Origin: Pseudobutyrivibrio sp. MD2005
GTDB taxonomy: Bacteria > Bacillota > Clostridia > Lachnospirales > Lachnospiraceae
Assembly (NCBI RefSeq): GCF_000621865.1
Contig: NZ_JHXE01000015.1
Span: 62,001-126,000, forward strand
Length of the DNA stretch: 64,000 bases
Direction: 5' to 3'
The position numbers and the translations under genes are program-made. How positions within the stretch are numbered: the stretch's first letter is position 1; every line of letters starts with the position of its first letter. Under the pieces are notes generated by a model. That model searched no databases and was not told where the DNA came from. It worked only from the letters and a program-made list of their open reading frames with translations. Positions 56,626-64,000 of this stretch are shown piece after piece.

Positions 56626-57642
56626 ATGGTTTCGAGCGCAAGAAGAAATAGAATATGTTTTTGTGTGATGCTTATAGTCCTGGTGGCATGTTTCTTTTTT
56701 GGAATGGCTGTGGGAAGTGCAGATATTTCAGTGAAAGATATTTTTATGTCTCTATTAAATCCAGGTGATGTTTACATGGGAAGAATCATCTTGTCTATAA
56801 GATTACCAAGAATCATTGCAGCTATCATTTTAGGTGGAGCATTATCAGTATCAGGATTTTTACTACAAATCTTTTTTGGTAATCCAATAGCTGGACCTTA
56901 TGTTTTAGGAATATCTTCTTCCGCAAAACTATTTGTAGCAATTTCCATGGTATTTCTACTTGGAAATGGTGTAGTAATAAGCTCTATTGTTATGGTTGTC
57001 TCAGCATTTGTTGGCTCATTGCTTGCAATGGGGGTGGTAATGCTTTTATCTCAAAAGGTTAAGAATATGTCATTACTTGTAGTATGCGGCGTAATGATAG
57101 GCTATATCTGTTCTGCAATCACTGAGTTTGTAGTTACATTTGCTGATGACACAAATATCGTTAATCTTCACAATTGGTCATTAGGCAGCTTTTCGGGAAT
57201 TAGTTTTGAGCATGTCTTTGTATCACTTGTTATAGTTCTTGTCACTATCGTAATTACGTTTCTTATGTCAAAGCCAATCGGAGCTTTTCAACTTGGCGAA
57301 AACTATGCCAGAAATATGGGCGTTAATATCAAACGTATCAGAGTTATTCTGATTTTGTTATCAAGTATTTTATCTGCAACAGTGACAGCTTTTGCAGGTC
57401 CTATATCATTTGTTGGAATAGCAGTTCCACATATCATGCGAAGCCTTATGAAAACTGCTAAGCCAATTGTTATGATACCAGCTTGTTTTCTGGGGGGAGC
57501 TATCATTACATTGTTATGCGATTGCATAGCCCGTACAGCATTTGCTCCAACAGAAATCAGTATTAGTGCAGTTACTTCTGTATTTCTTGCTCCAGTCGTA
57601 ATTTATCTATTGGTGGCAAGAAGGGAGGTATCACGTGGATAA
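56626..57642 (+). CDS. FecCD/BtuC-type ABC transporter permease
   Basis: A 338-aa permease with about nine or ten membrane segments. Family stretches include IRLPRIIAAIILGGALSVSGFLLQIFFGNPIAGPYVLG near residue 55, LGSFSGISFEHV, and the C-terminal AGPISFVGIAVPHIMR, which contacts the ATPase. It starts 4 bp after the binding-protein gene and overlaps the ATPase gene by 8 bp. Together the three make a complete importer, most likely for a corrinoid or metal-chelate. Confidence 0.93.
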   Translation: MVSSARRNRICFCVMLIVLVACFFFGMAVGSADISVKDIFMSLLNPGDVYMGRIILSIRLPRIIAAIILGGALSVSGFLLQIFFGNPIAGPYVLGISSSAKLFVAISMVFLLGNGVVISSIVMVVSAFVGSLLAMGVVMLLSQKVKNMSLLVVCGVMIGYICSAITEFVVTFADDTNIVNLHNWSLGSFSGISFEHVFVSLVIVLVTIVITFLMSKPIGAFQLGENYARNMGVNIKRIRVILILLSSILSATVTAFAGPISFVGIAVPHIMRSLMKTAKPIVMIPACFLGGAIITLLCDCIARTAFAPTEISISAVTSVFLAPVVIYLLVARREVSRG

Positions 57643-58429
57643 TAGTGTTTCCTTAGACAATTTAAAAGTAGGATATGGCAAAAACACTGTGGTACTACAG
57701 GATGTGAATCTTTCTATAGCTCCAGGTGAAATCGTGTGCCTTATCGGAGCTAATGGAGCAGGAAAATCCACCGTCTTAAAGACCATTGTAGGTCAGTTGA
57801 AAAAGATGGGTGGAAGGGTGTTTGTTAATGGTGAAGATGAAAGTGATATGTCTGAAGCTGATGTGGCAAAAGCTATATCAATGGTGATGACAGAACGAAT
57901 TCATCCTGAGCTTATGACATGCTTTGATGTGGTGGCTACAGGCCGATACCCATACACAGGTCGCATGGGCTTACTGGAAGAAAAGGATATAACAGCTGTT
58001 AATAACGCCATAGATTTGGTTGGAGCGGCTGAAATAGCGGCAAAGGATTTTTCAAAAATCAGTGATGGTCAAAGACAGCGTATTATGCTGGCGAGAGCTA
58101 TTTGTCAGGAGACAGGCATAATGGTCCTGGATGAGCCTACATCATTTTTGGATTTACAATATAAGCTGGATATTTTAAGAGTAATAAAAAAGATGGCAAA
58201 GGAAAAACACATTGCCATTTTGATGTCTATACATGAGTTGGAGTTTGTTCCTGCAATTGCAGATAAGGTTGTAGGAGTTTCGAAAGATAAGGTTTTTGTG
58301 ACAGGAACGCCAAAGGAAGTCATCACAGGAGCCAATCTTGAAGTAATGTATAAAATGGAGTCAGGCACAGGAAGCGTATTGTGTGAAGGTCTGTGGAATT
58401 ACGCAAACTCACTTACGAGGTTGATTTAA
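57635..58429 (+). CDS. ABC transporter ATP-binding protein (FecE/BtuD type)
   Basis: A 264-aa ATPase: Walker [10 protein letters not shown] near residue 39, Q-loop [10 protein letters not shown], Walker [12 protein letters not shown] near 165, and H-loop SIHELE. The ABC signature reads ISDGQRQR in place of the usual LSGGQ. It starts with GTG, behind GGGAGGTATC. Its stop overlaps the ATG of cobQ, tying transport to synthesis. Confidence 0.93.
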   Translation: MDNSVSLDNLKVGYGKNTVVLQDVNLSIAPGEIVCLIGANGAGKSTVLKTIVGQLKKMGGRVFVNGEDESDMSEADVAKAISMVMTERIHPELMTCFDVVATGRYPYTGRMGLLEEKDITAVNNAIDLVGAAEIAAKDFSKISDGQRQRIMLARAICQETGIMVLDEPTSFLDLQYKLDILRVIKKMAKEKHIAILMSIHELEFVPAIADKVVGVSKDKVFVTGTPKEVITGANLEVMYKMESGTGSVLCEGLWNYANSLTRLI

Positions 58430-59904
58430 TGGCTAAAGTAATTATGGTACAGGGCACAATGTCCAATGTAGGCAAGAGTCTAATTGTTGGTGGATTGTGC
58501 AGAATATTTAAACAGGATGGATATAAGGTTGCGCCTTTTAAATCGCAGAATATGGCACTCAATTCTTTTGTTACAGATGAGGGGCTTGAGATGGGCAGGG
58601 CTCAGGTAATGCAGGCGGAGTGTGCCGGAGTAAAGCCAAGTGTATACATGAATCCAATCCTTTTAAAGCCAACAGATGATGTGGGTTCGCAGGTTATTGT
58701 TAATGGCGAAGTTATCGGCAATATGAAGGCCAGAGAGTATTTTGCCTACAAGAAGAATCTTGTGGGAGATATAAAGGAGGCCTTTAATAAGCTTGCTGAA
58801 TGGGCAGATGTGATTGTGATTGAGGGAGCAGGCAGTCCAGCAGAAATCAATCTTAAGGCTGATGATATTGTAAACATGGGAATGGCAAAGCTGGTAGATG
58901 CACCTGTGTTACTGGTTGGAGATATTGATAGAGGCGGTGTATTTGCTCAGCTGTTAGGTACACTTGAATTATTAGAAGAAGACGAAAGAGCTCGTGTAAA
59001 GGGGCTTATTATTAATAAATTTAGAGGCGATAAGAGCTTGCTGGATTCAGGTATTGATATGCTTGAGGAAAAAGGAAATGTTCCTGTTATTGGAACCATT
59101 CCATATGTAAAGCTCATGATTGATGATGAAGATAGCTTAAGTGAAAGATTAGATAATAGAGACACTGATAGCCAGGCTAACGTAATTGATATTGCGGTTA
59201 TTCGCCTTCCGAAGATATCTAATTTCACAGATGTTGCTCCGTTTGAGAGCATAGAAGGCGTGAATGTAAGATTTATTACATCGCCTTATGAGCTTGATTG
59301 TGCAGACATTGTAATTTTGCCTGGAAGTAAAAATACAATTTCTGATATGCGTTGGATGGTTGAATCCGGAATGGCTGCAAAAGTTAAATCTTTTGCTAAG
59401 AAGGGACCGGTAGTTGGTATCTGCGGTGGGTTCCAGATGTTAGGAGAGTCTATCTATGATCCAAATAAGGTAGAGTCAGAAAAAGCTAGACACATAAGTG
59501 GATTGGGGCTTCTTCCAATGAAAACGACACTGATGAATGAGAAACACAGAAGTCAGACTACAGGAAAGTTTGAAAATATGTCTGATGTGTTTTCAAGCCT
59601 TTCGGGAGAGGAGTTTATAGGATATGAGATTCATAATGGCGCCTCTACTGTAAATGGCAAAGAAGTGAGAGCAATCCAAAATGATAATGTGTTTGGAACT
59701 TATGTCCACGGAGTATTTGACAATGGAGATTTGGCATTAAAGCTGGTGAAGGCTATAGCAGACAAAAAAGGAGTCAATCTATTTGATAATCTAAAGATGG
59801 ATTACATGGCCATGAAGGAATCCGAGTATGACAAGCTGGCTGAAGCAGTACGTAACAACATTGATATGGATATGATTTATGGCATATTGCAGGATGAACA
59901 ATGA
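58429..59904 (+). CDS. cobQ: Cobyric acid synthase
   Basis: CobQ/CbiP amidates adenosylcobyrinic acid a,c-diamide at four side chains with glutamine and ATP. The 491-aa protein has the P-loop-like [19 protein letters not shown] near residue 8 and [12 protein letters not shown] near 130. The class I amidotransferase part carries the nucleophile in [12 protein letters not shown] near 330 and the His in [10 protein letters not shown] near 430. The ATG at 58429 overlaps the ATPase stop and is preferred to an upstream frame extension. It overlaps the next gene by 4 bp. Confidence 0.95.
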   Translation: MAKVIMVQGTMSNVGKSLIVGGLCRIFKQDGYKVAPFKSQNMALNSFVTDEGLEMGRAQVMQAECAGVKPSVYMNPILLKPTDDVGSQVIVNGEVIGNMKAREYFAYKKNLVGDIKEAFNKLAEWADVIVIEGAGSPAEINLKADDIVNMGMAKLVDAPVLLVGDIDRGGVFAQLLGTLELLEEDERARVKGLIINKFRGDKSLLDSGIDMLEEKGNVPVIGTIPYVKLMIDDEDSLSERLDNRDTDSQANVIDIAVIRLPKISNFTDVAPFESIEGVNVRFITSPYELDCADIVILPGSKNTISDMRWMVESGMAAKVKSFAKKGPVVGICGGFQMLGESIYDPNKVESEKARHISGLGLLPMKTTLMNEKHRSQTTGKFENMSDVFSSLSGEEFIGYEIHNGASTVNGKEVRAIQNDNVFGTYVHGVFDNGDLALKLVKAIADKKGVNLFDNLKMDYMAMKESEYDKLAEAVRNNIDMDMIYGILQDEQ

Positions 59905-60527
59905 ATATAGAATATGTTTTACCAAATGAAATAGAAAAAAGAAGTTTTGAAATAATAGGGCAGGAACTGTCACAAATGGGAATTACATTAGACAAAGAGC
60001 AGGAGCCGGTTACTAAGCGTGTAATTCACACAAGTGCTGATTTTGATTATGCAAGTACCATGTGTTATTCAGATGGTGCAATAGCAAAAGCAAAGGAACT
60101 TATCAAATCCGGTGCACATATTGTGACTGACACAAATATGGCATTATCTGGAATTAATAAAAAGCGCCTTGCCACTTATGGCGGACAGGTACACTGCTTT
60201 ATGGCAGATGAGGATGTGGCATCAGAAGCCAAAGCAAGACAGGTTACCAGGGCTACAGTTTCTATGGAAAGGGCTGCTGCGTTAAATATGCCGGTTATTT
60301 TTGCTATTGGTAATGCACCAACAGCTTTAATCTCTCTTTATGAAATGATGGAAGAAGGCAAGTTTACACCAGAATTTGTAATAGGGGTGCCTGTTGGTTT
60401 TGTAAATGTAGAAGCAGCCAAGGAGCTGTTTTTGAATTCAGATGTACCTTATATCATTAATAGAGGTCGTAAGGGTGGTAGTAACATAGCTGCCGCTATC
60501 GTAAATGCGTTAATCTATAATATCTAA
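59901..60527 (+). CDS. cbiC: Precorrin-8X / cobalt-precorrin-8 methylmutase
   Basis: CbiC/CobH moves the C11 methyl to C12 to give (cobalt-)hydrogenobyrinate. The 208-aa protein has the substrate-site motif [17 protein letters not shown] with the catalytic His near residue 43, [25 protein letters not shown] and the glycine-rich [11 protein letters not shown] end. Its ATG overlaps the cobQ stop (ATGA). The surrounding cbiD and cbiG indicate the anaerobic, cobalt-early route. Confidence 0.95.
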   Translation: MNIEYVLPNEIEKRSFEIIGQELSQMGITLDKEQEPVTKRVIHTSADFDYASTMCYSDGAIAKAKELIKSGAHIVTDTNMALSGINKKRLATYGGQVHCFMADEDVASEAKARQVTRATVSMERAAALNMPVIFAIGNAPTALISLYEMMEEGKFTPEFVIGVPVGFVNVEAAKELFLNSDVPYIINRGRKGGSNIAAAIVNALIYNI

Positions 60528-60538
60528 GGGAGGCTTAT

Positions 60539-61627
60539 ATGAAAAAAGGCTTCACCACAGGCAGTTGTGCGGCAGCCGCAGCAAAAGCGGCAACTTATAT
60601 GCTATTGTCTGGAATTGAAAAGCTAAATATTGAAATAGAGACTCCTGCCGGGGTTATGTTTAATGCAAAAATCGTAGATATCGACAGGCAGGAAAGTAGC
60701 GTCAGCTGTGCTGTGATAAAGGATGGAGGAGACGATCCGGATGTTACAACAGGAAGCCATGTGGTGGCCACAGTTTCTGCACTGGAGTCAAAGGATACAG
60801 GAAGGGCTCATATAGTAATTGATGGTGGAACAGGCGTTGGCAGGGTGACTCTCCCAGGGCTTGATCAGCCTGTGGGCAATGCAGCAATCAATCATGTTCC
60901 GAGGGAGATGATTGAAAAGGAAGTGCTTGAAGTTTGTAGTCTTTTTGATTACTGCGGAAAGCTTACGGTAGAGATATCGGTGCCAGAAGGTGAAGAGCTG
61001 GCTGCCCGTACCTTTAATCCTAGACTTGGAATAGTGGGAGGCATCTCCATTCTTGGCACTACAGGTATAGTAGAGCCTATGAGTGCAAAAGCACTTGTTG
61101 ATACAATTAAAGTTGAGCTTTCCCAAAAGAAGGCTTTGGGGAACAAGACTGTATTTGTAACCCCAGGCAACTATGGCTTGAAGTTTATGAAAGACAATTA
61201 CAACTATGATTTGGATAAAAGTGTAAAGTGTTCAAACTTCATAGGCGAGACTGTGGACATGGTTTGCAACATGGGCTTTGAATGTATGTGTATCACAGGA
61301 CATATTGGAAAGCTGGTCAAGGTGGCAGGTGGTATTATGAATACTCATTCCCACGAAGCAGATTCCCGAATGGAAATCCTAGCCAGTTGTGCCATAAGAG
61401 CAGGAGCCGATGCTGATTTGGCTCGAAAAATACTTGATTGTCTAAATACTGAAGAAGCTCTGCACATTATAGAAGATGCGGGCCTTCTTAAAGCAACAAT
61501 GGATATAGTTTTAGAAAAGATTCTGTTTTATCTGGACTTCAGAGCTCAGGAAAGAATCAAGATAGAGTGCATGTTGTATTCCAATGAGTTTGGGTTACTT
61601 GCAGTGTCAGAAGGCTTCCCTCTTTAG
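60539..61627 (+). CDS. cbiD: Cobalt-precorrin-5B (C1)-methyltransferase
   Basis: CbiD methylates C1 in the anaerobic pathway. The 362-aa protein begins with the typical KKGFTTGSCAAAAAKAA, then has GDDPDVTTGSHV, GTGVGRVTLPGLDQPVGNAAINHVPREMI, and GNYGLKFMKD. The C-terminal VSEGFPL lies inside a repeat (61613-61661), so the normal end has been replaced or extended by inserted DNA. GGGAGGC precedes the ATG. Confidence 0.95.
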   Translation: MKKGFTTGSCAAAAAKAATYMLLSGIEKLNIEIETPAGVMFNAKIVDIDRQESSVSCAVIKDGGDDPDVTTGSHVVATVSALESKDTGRAHIVIDGGTGVGRVTLPGLDQPVGNAAINHVPREMIEKEVLEVCSLFDYCGKLTVEISVPEGEELAARTFNPRLGIVGGISILGTTGIVEPMSAKALVDTIKVELSQKKALGNKTVFVTPGNYGLKFMKDNYNYDLDKSVKCSNFIGETVDMVCNMGFECMCITGHIGKLVKVAGGIMNTHSHEADSRMEILASCAIRAGADADLARKILDCLNTEEALHIIEDAGLLKATMDIVLEKILFYLDFRAQERIKIECMLYSNEFGLLAVSEGFPL

Positions 61628-61661
61628 GGGGAAGCTGTCAGCGCAGCTGACTGATGAGGGT
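61613..61661 (-). repeat. Short structured repeat, left copy flanking the DUF559 gene
   Basis: Read on the minus strand: ACCCTCATCAGTCAGCTG, CGCTGACAGCTTCCCC, then AGAGGGAAGCC. The copy at 62079-62126 has the same sequence in the opposite orientation with a few changes. CAGCTG-CG-C style pairs (GTCAGC/GCTGAC) make an internal hairpin. It supplies the last seven codons and stop of cbiD. Confidence 0.82.
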
Positions 61662-61689
61662 AGGATAATGCCGCAATGAAAGGAATAAT

Positions 61690-62046
61690 ATGCCTAAAAT
61701 AGACCCTAAATTAAAACAATATTCTAGATCACTTAGAAAAGATATGACAAAAGAGGAGAGACATCTTTGGTATGACTTTTTAAAGTCTTATCCTGTTACA
61801 ATAAAAAGACAAAAAGTGTTTGATAAATATATAGTAGATTTTTATTGTCCTAGTGCAAAAATAGTTATTGAACTTGATGGAAATCAACACTATGAAGCTG
61901 AAGGGCATTCCGCTGATTTAGTTAGGGATAAATATTTATCTGATTTAGGAATTAAGATACTTAGATATTCAAACTATGATATAAATAATAATTTCATAGT
62001 TGTATGTGAAGATATAGATAATAATATAAAAGCTAGAACAAATTGA
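61690..62046 (+). CDS. DUF559 endonuclease-like protein
   Basis: A 118-aa protein of the DUF559 family, which has a Vsr/PD-(D/E)xK-like nuclease fold. Visible elements are the helical LRKDMTKEERHLWYDFLKS start, the metal-site-like DKYIVDFYCPSAKIVIELDGNQHYE near residues 45-70, and KYLSDLGIKILRYSNYDI. It interrupts the cobalamin operon between cbiD and cobM and is flanked by inverted copies of a 49-bp repeat. It is more A+T-rich than its neighbours. Both points suggest a mobile cassette. DNA cleavage is inferred from the fold only. Confidence 0.88.
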   Translation: MPKIDPKLKQYSRSLRKDMTKEERHLWYDFLKSYPVTIKRQKVFDKYIVDFYCPSAKIVIELDGNQHYEAEGHSADLVRDKYLSDLGIKILRYSNYDINNNFIVVCEDIDNNIKARTN

Positions 62047-62058
62047 GAGGATTATTAT

Positions 62059-62880
62059 ATGCAAAACAGTTTTGATACACCCTCATCAGTCACCTATGGT
62101 GACAGCTTCTCCCAGAGGGAGAAGCCGCTTGTTTATTTCGTTGGAGCCGGCTGTGGTGCAGCCGATTTAATTACAGTAAGAGGTATGCGATTGTTGCAGC
62201 ATGCAGATGTGATTGTATATGCAGGCTCGCTTGTAAATCCAGAGCTTTTGGATTATGCAAAGAGAGGCTGTGAGGTATACAACAGTGCAGTTATGACACT
62301 GGAGGAAGTAATGATTGTAATGATTGCAGCAGCCAAGGCTGGCAAAATGGTAGTAAGGCTTCACACAGGCGAGCCAAGCATTTATGGCGCTGTTCAAGAG
62401 CAGATGCTGATATTGGATGAAAATGGCATACCATATGAAAGCTGCCCTGGCGTTAGTGCCTGCTTTGGTGCAGCAGCAAGTCTGAATTTAGAATATACAT
62501 TGCCTGATGTAAGTCAGACATTAATTATCACAAGAATGGCAGGCCGCACAGCTGTGCCGGAGAAGGAATCCATCGAGCGACTTGCAGCACATAATGCATC
62601 CATGGCCATCTACCTTAGCAGTGGAATGATGGAAAAATTATCACGAGCATTGACGAATGGTGGATATTCAAAAGATACTCCAGCTGCAATTGTTTATAAA
62701 GCCACATGGCCAGATGAACAAAAATATATTTGCACAGTTGGAACCCTTGCGCAAACTGCAATGGAGCACGGAATCAAGAATTTGGCAGTTGTTTTAGTGG
62801 GAAATGTGATTTCTAAATCAGGTTTCTCTCTATCAAAGCTATATGACCCTGAATTTGAAACAGGCTATAGAAAGATATGA
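62059..62880 (+). CDS. cobM: Cobalt-precorrin-4 C11-methyltransferase
   Basis: CobM/CbiF methylates C11. The 273-aa protein has the SAM-methylase pattern FVGAGCGAADLITVRGMRLL, ADVIVYAGSLVNPELL, VVRLHTGEPSIYGAVQEQ and CPGVSACFGAAASLNLEYTLP. Normal proteins start almost at the first of these motifs. Here about 25 extra residues (MQNSFDTPSSVTYGDSFSQRE) are encoded mainly by the right-hand repeat (62079-62126), read in frame. GAGAGGATT precedes the ATG. A later internal start is possible but has no better site. Confidence 0.92.
   Translation: MQNSFDTPSSVTYGDSFSQREKPLVYFVGAGCGAADLITVRGMRLLQHADVIVYAGSLVNPELLDYAKRGCEVYNSAVMTLEEVMIVMIAAAKAGKMVVRLHTGEPSIYGAVQEQMLILDENGIPYESCPGVSACFGAAASLNLEYTLPDVSQTLIITRMAGRTAVPEKESIERLAAHNASMAIYLSSGMMEKLSRALTNGGYSKDTPAAIVYKATWPDEQKYICTVGTLAQTAMEHGIKNLAVVLVGNVISKSGFSLSKLYDPEFETGYRKI
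62079..62126 (+). repeat. Short structured repeat, right copy flanking the DUF559 gene, inside cobM
   Basis: ACCCTCATCAGTCACCTA, TGGTGACAGCTTCTCCC, AGAGGGAGAAGCC. It is the inverted partner of 61613-61661, with GTCACC/GGTGAC and CTTCTCCC/GGGAGAAG inner stems. The stem bases differ between the copies in a paired way (CAGCTG...GCTGAC against CACCTA...GGTGAC), so the hairpin is kept. It is translated in frame as part of the cobM N-terminus. Confidence 0.85.
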
Positions 62881-63818
62881 AGGTAAATAGATTAGTTAAC
62901 GTTGTATATTTTACAGATAATGGAAAGTCAGTTTATGAAAGATTAGTAGCTGGCTTTGAAAACTATGTATTTGAGGAAAAGCCCGCAGAATCTTCCTTAG
63001 AAGAATTCACTGCTAACAGCTTTAAATATCATTTGCCTCTGGTTTTTATCGGGGCTACAGGGATTGCAGTAAGGACTATAGCACCATTTGTTTCTGACAA
63101 GCTGATGGATAGTCCTGTAATCGTAATCGATGAGTTAGGAATAAATGTAATTCCAGTATTGTCAGGCCATTTTGGTATGGCAAACGATTTGGTTAGGGAG
63201 TTTGCAGAGGCAATAAATGCAAATCCAGTGATTACAACAGCAACAGATATCAATAATGTTTTTTCCATAGATTCATTTGCAGTGAAAAATGGTTATCGTA
63301 TAGTCGATAAAGGCAGCATCAAAACAATTTCATCTATGCTTCTTAGAAATGAAAAGCCAGCTGTGGCTGTAGAAGGAGATAATATATTTGTAGATGGAAA
63401 GCTGATGCTTGTCAGGAAGAGCCTTGTTATTGGAATGGGCTGCAAGAAAGGAAAAAGCTGCGAAGCCTTGCTTTCATTTTTGCTGGAATCTTATTCAGAA
63501 AAAGAATTAAGAGATAAGTTATATGCAATAGTTTCTATAGATGCTAAGGATAAAGAGGAAGGTCTATTAAAGCTTGCAGCACTATTAGGAACAAAATTTA
63601 TCACTTTCTCAGCAAATGAGTTAGAAGCAGTAGATGGTGACTTTACTGAATCGGAATTTGTAAAAGAAAATGTAGGCGTAGGAAATGTTAGTGAGAGAGC
63701 AGCTGTTTGTCTTGGGGCTTCGTTGATACGTAAAAAGGAAGCAAGAGATGGCATGACAAAAGCTATAGCTGTTTTAGAAAAGGGAAAGAGTAAATGGCAG
63801 GAAGAATTTATATTATAG
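62877..63818 (+). CDS. cbiG: Cobalt-precorrin-5A hydrolase
   Basis: CbiG opens the ring lactone of cobalt-precorrin-5A and releases acetaldehyde, a step specific to the anaerobic route. The 313-aa protein has the N- and mid-domain motifs PLVFIGATGIAVRTIAPFVSDK and VIPVLSGHFGMANDLVREFA. The C-terminal CbiG domain shows VIGMGCKKGKS and NVGVGNVSERAAVCLGA. It overlaps cobM by 4 bp and cobJ by 25 bp. Confidence 0.94.
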   Translation: MKVNRLVNVVYFTDNGKSVYERLVAGFENYVFEEKPAESSLEEFTANSFKYHLPLVFIGATGIAVRTIAPFVSDKLMDSPVIVIDELGINVIPVLSGHFGMANDLVREFAEAINANPVITTATDINNVFSIDSFAVKNGYRIVDKGSIKTISSMLLRNEKPAVAVEGDNIFVDGKLMLVRKSLVIGMGCKKGKSCEALLSFLLESYSEKELRDKLYAIVSIDAKDKEEGLLKLAALLGTKFITFSANELEAVDGDFTESEFVKENVGVGNVSERAAVCLGASLIRKKEARDGMTKAIAVLEKGKSKWQEEFIL

Positions 63819-64000
63819 GAATGGGACCAGGATATAGAAGTATGATGACAGAGGAAGCTTTTACAGCCATGGAAAAGTCTGATGTTATCGTTGGGTATAC
63901 GGTCTATGTTGATTTGGTCAAAGAGCATTTTCCAGAGAAAGAGTTTTTTACTACACCAATGCGTCAAGAGATAGAAAGATGCAGAGCCTGTTTTGACTTT
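63794..64000 (+). CDS. cobJ: Precorrin-3B / cobalt-factor III C17-methyltransferase (partial)
   Basis: The first 69 codons of a SAM-dependent tetrapyrrole methylase, cut off by the window edge. The start MAGRIYIIGMGPGYRSMMTE and DVIVGYTVYVDLVK match CobJ/CbiH, the ring-contraction enzyme. The ATG lies within the end of cbiG, in keeping with the tight packing of this operon. Confidence 0.88.
   Translation, partial: MAGRIYIIGMGPGYRSMMTEEAFTAMEKSDVIVGYTVYVDLVKEHFPEKEFFTTPMRQEIERCRACFDF

Overview
The window looks like a low-GC Lachnospiraceae chromosome, of the Butyrivibrio/Pseudobutyrivibrio kind. This is inferred from codon bias, AGGAGG ribosome-binding sites, a Trp T-box, gene content and gene style; no rRNA is present to settle it. 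It starts inside purF and ends inside cobJ. I saw no tRNA, rRNA, CRISPR array or transposase gene.

Layout. 1-2.1 kb: end of purF, two structured intergenic elements, purB. 2.2-4.3 kb: flavin-transfer mini-cluster (ApbE, NusG_II, Gx transporter). 4.3-7.3 kb: gdhA and thrC. 7.5-8.7 kb (minus strand): CheY and a protein with MshEN-like repeats plus a CheX-like domain. 9.6-12.3 kb: a small membrane protein and a two-component system. 13-16.3 kb: divergent citrate synthase and PEP carboxykinase, then a 6S-like RNA. 16.7-23.5 kb: yihY, queA, pheST, PilZ, lgt. 23.6-32.1 kb: a slim dcw cell-division cluster (mraZ to ftsZ, with no murD/E/F/G) preceded by MraZ boxes. 32.1-33.0 kb: a K+-channel-like protein. 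33.7-40.6 kb: Trp T-box and trpDC(FB)AEG. 41.3-50.2 kb: ansA, patatin, thioesterase, argS, an rRNA methylase, YitT, and a TetM-like GTPase fused to an NYN domain. 50.9-53.1 kb: a GGDEF/EAL protein. 53.1-64 kb: a cobalamin riboswitch, an extracytoplasmic CbiK-like lipoprotein, a FecCD-type ABC importer and anaerobic cobalamin genes.

The most striking feature is non-coding. Five intergenic elements of about 590-630 bp (working labels A-E; 8862-9479, 12365-12950, 33062-33677, 40588-41219, 50211-50808) are each an almost complete imperfect palindrome. All fold into one very long hairpin whose tip carries short hairpins. The main tip hairpin keeps the loop GUCCAU/AUGGAC while its GC stem changes in compensatory fashion. 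Internal-loop sequences are conserved but differ between the two arms, so each element has a direction: B, C and D face one way, A and E the other. I do not recognise the family. It could be a large structured RNA, a fold-back mobile element, or a DNA-level chromosomal element.

A second, smaller structured motif occurs twice (509-598 and 7368-7462), with conserved internal-loop sequence and covarying stems. A third repeat type flanks a DUF559 gene inserted in the cobalamin operon.
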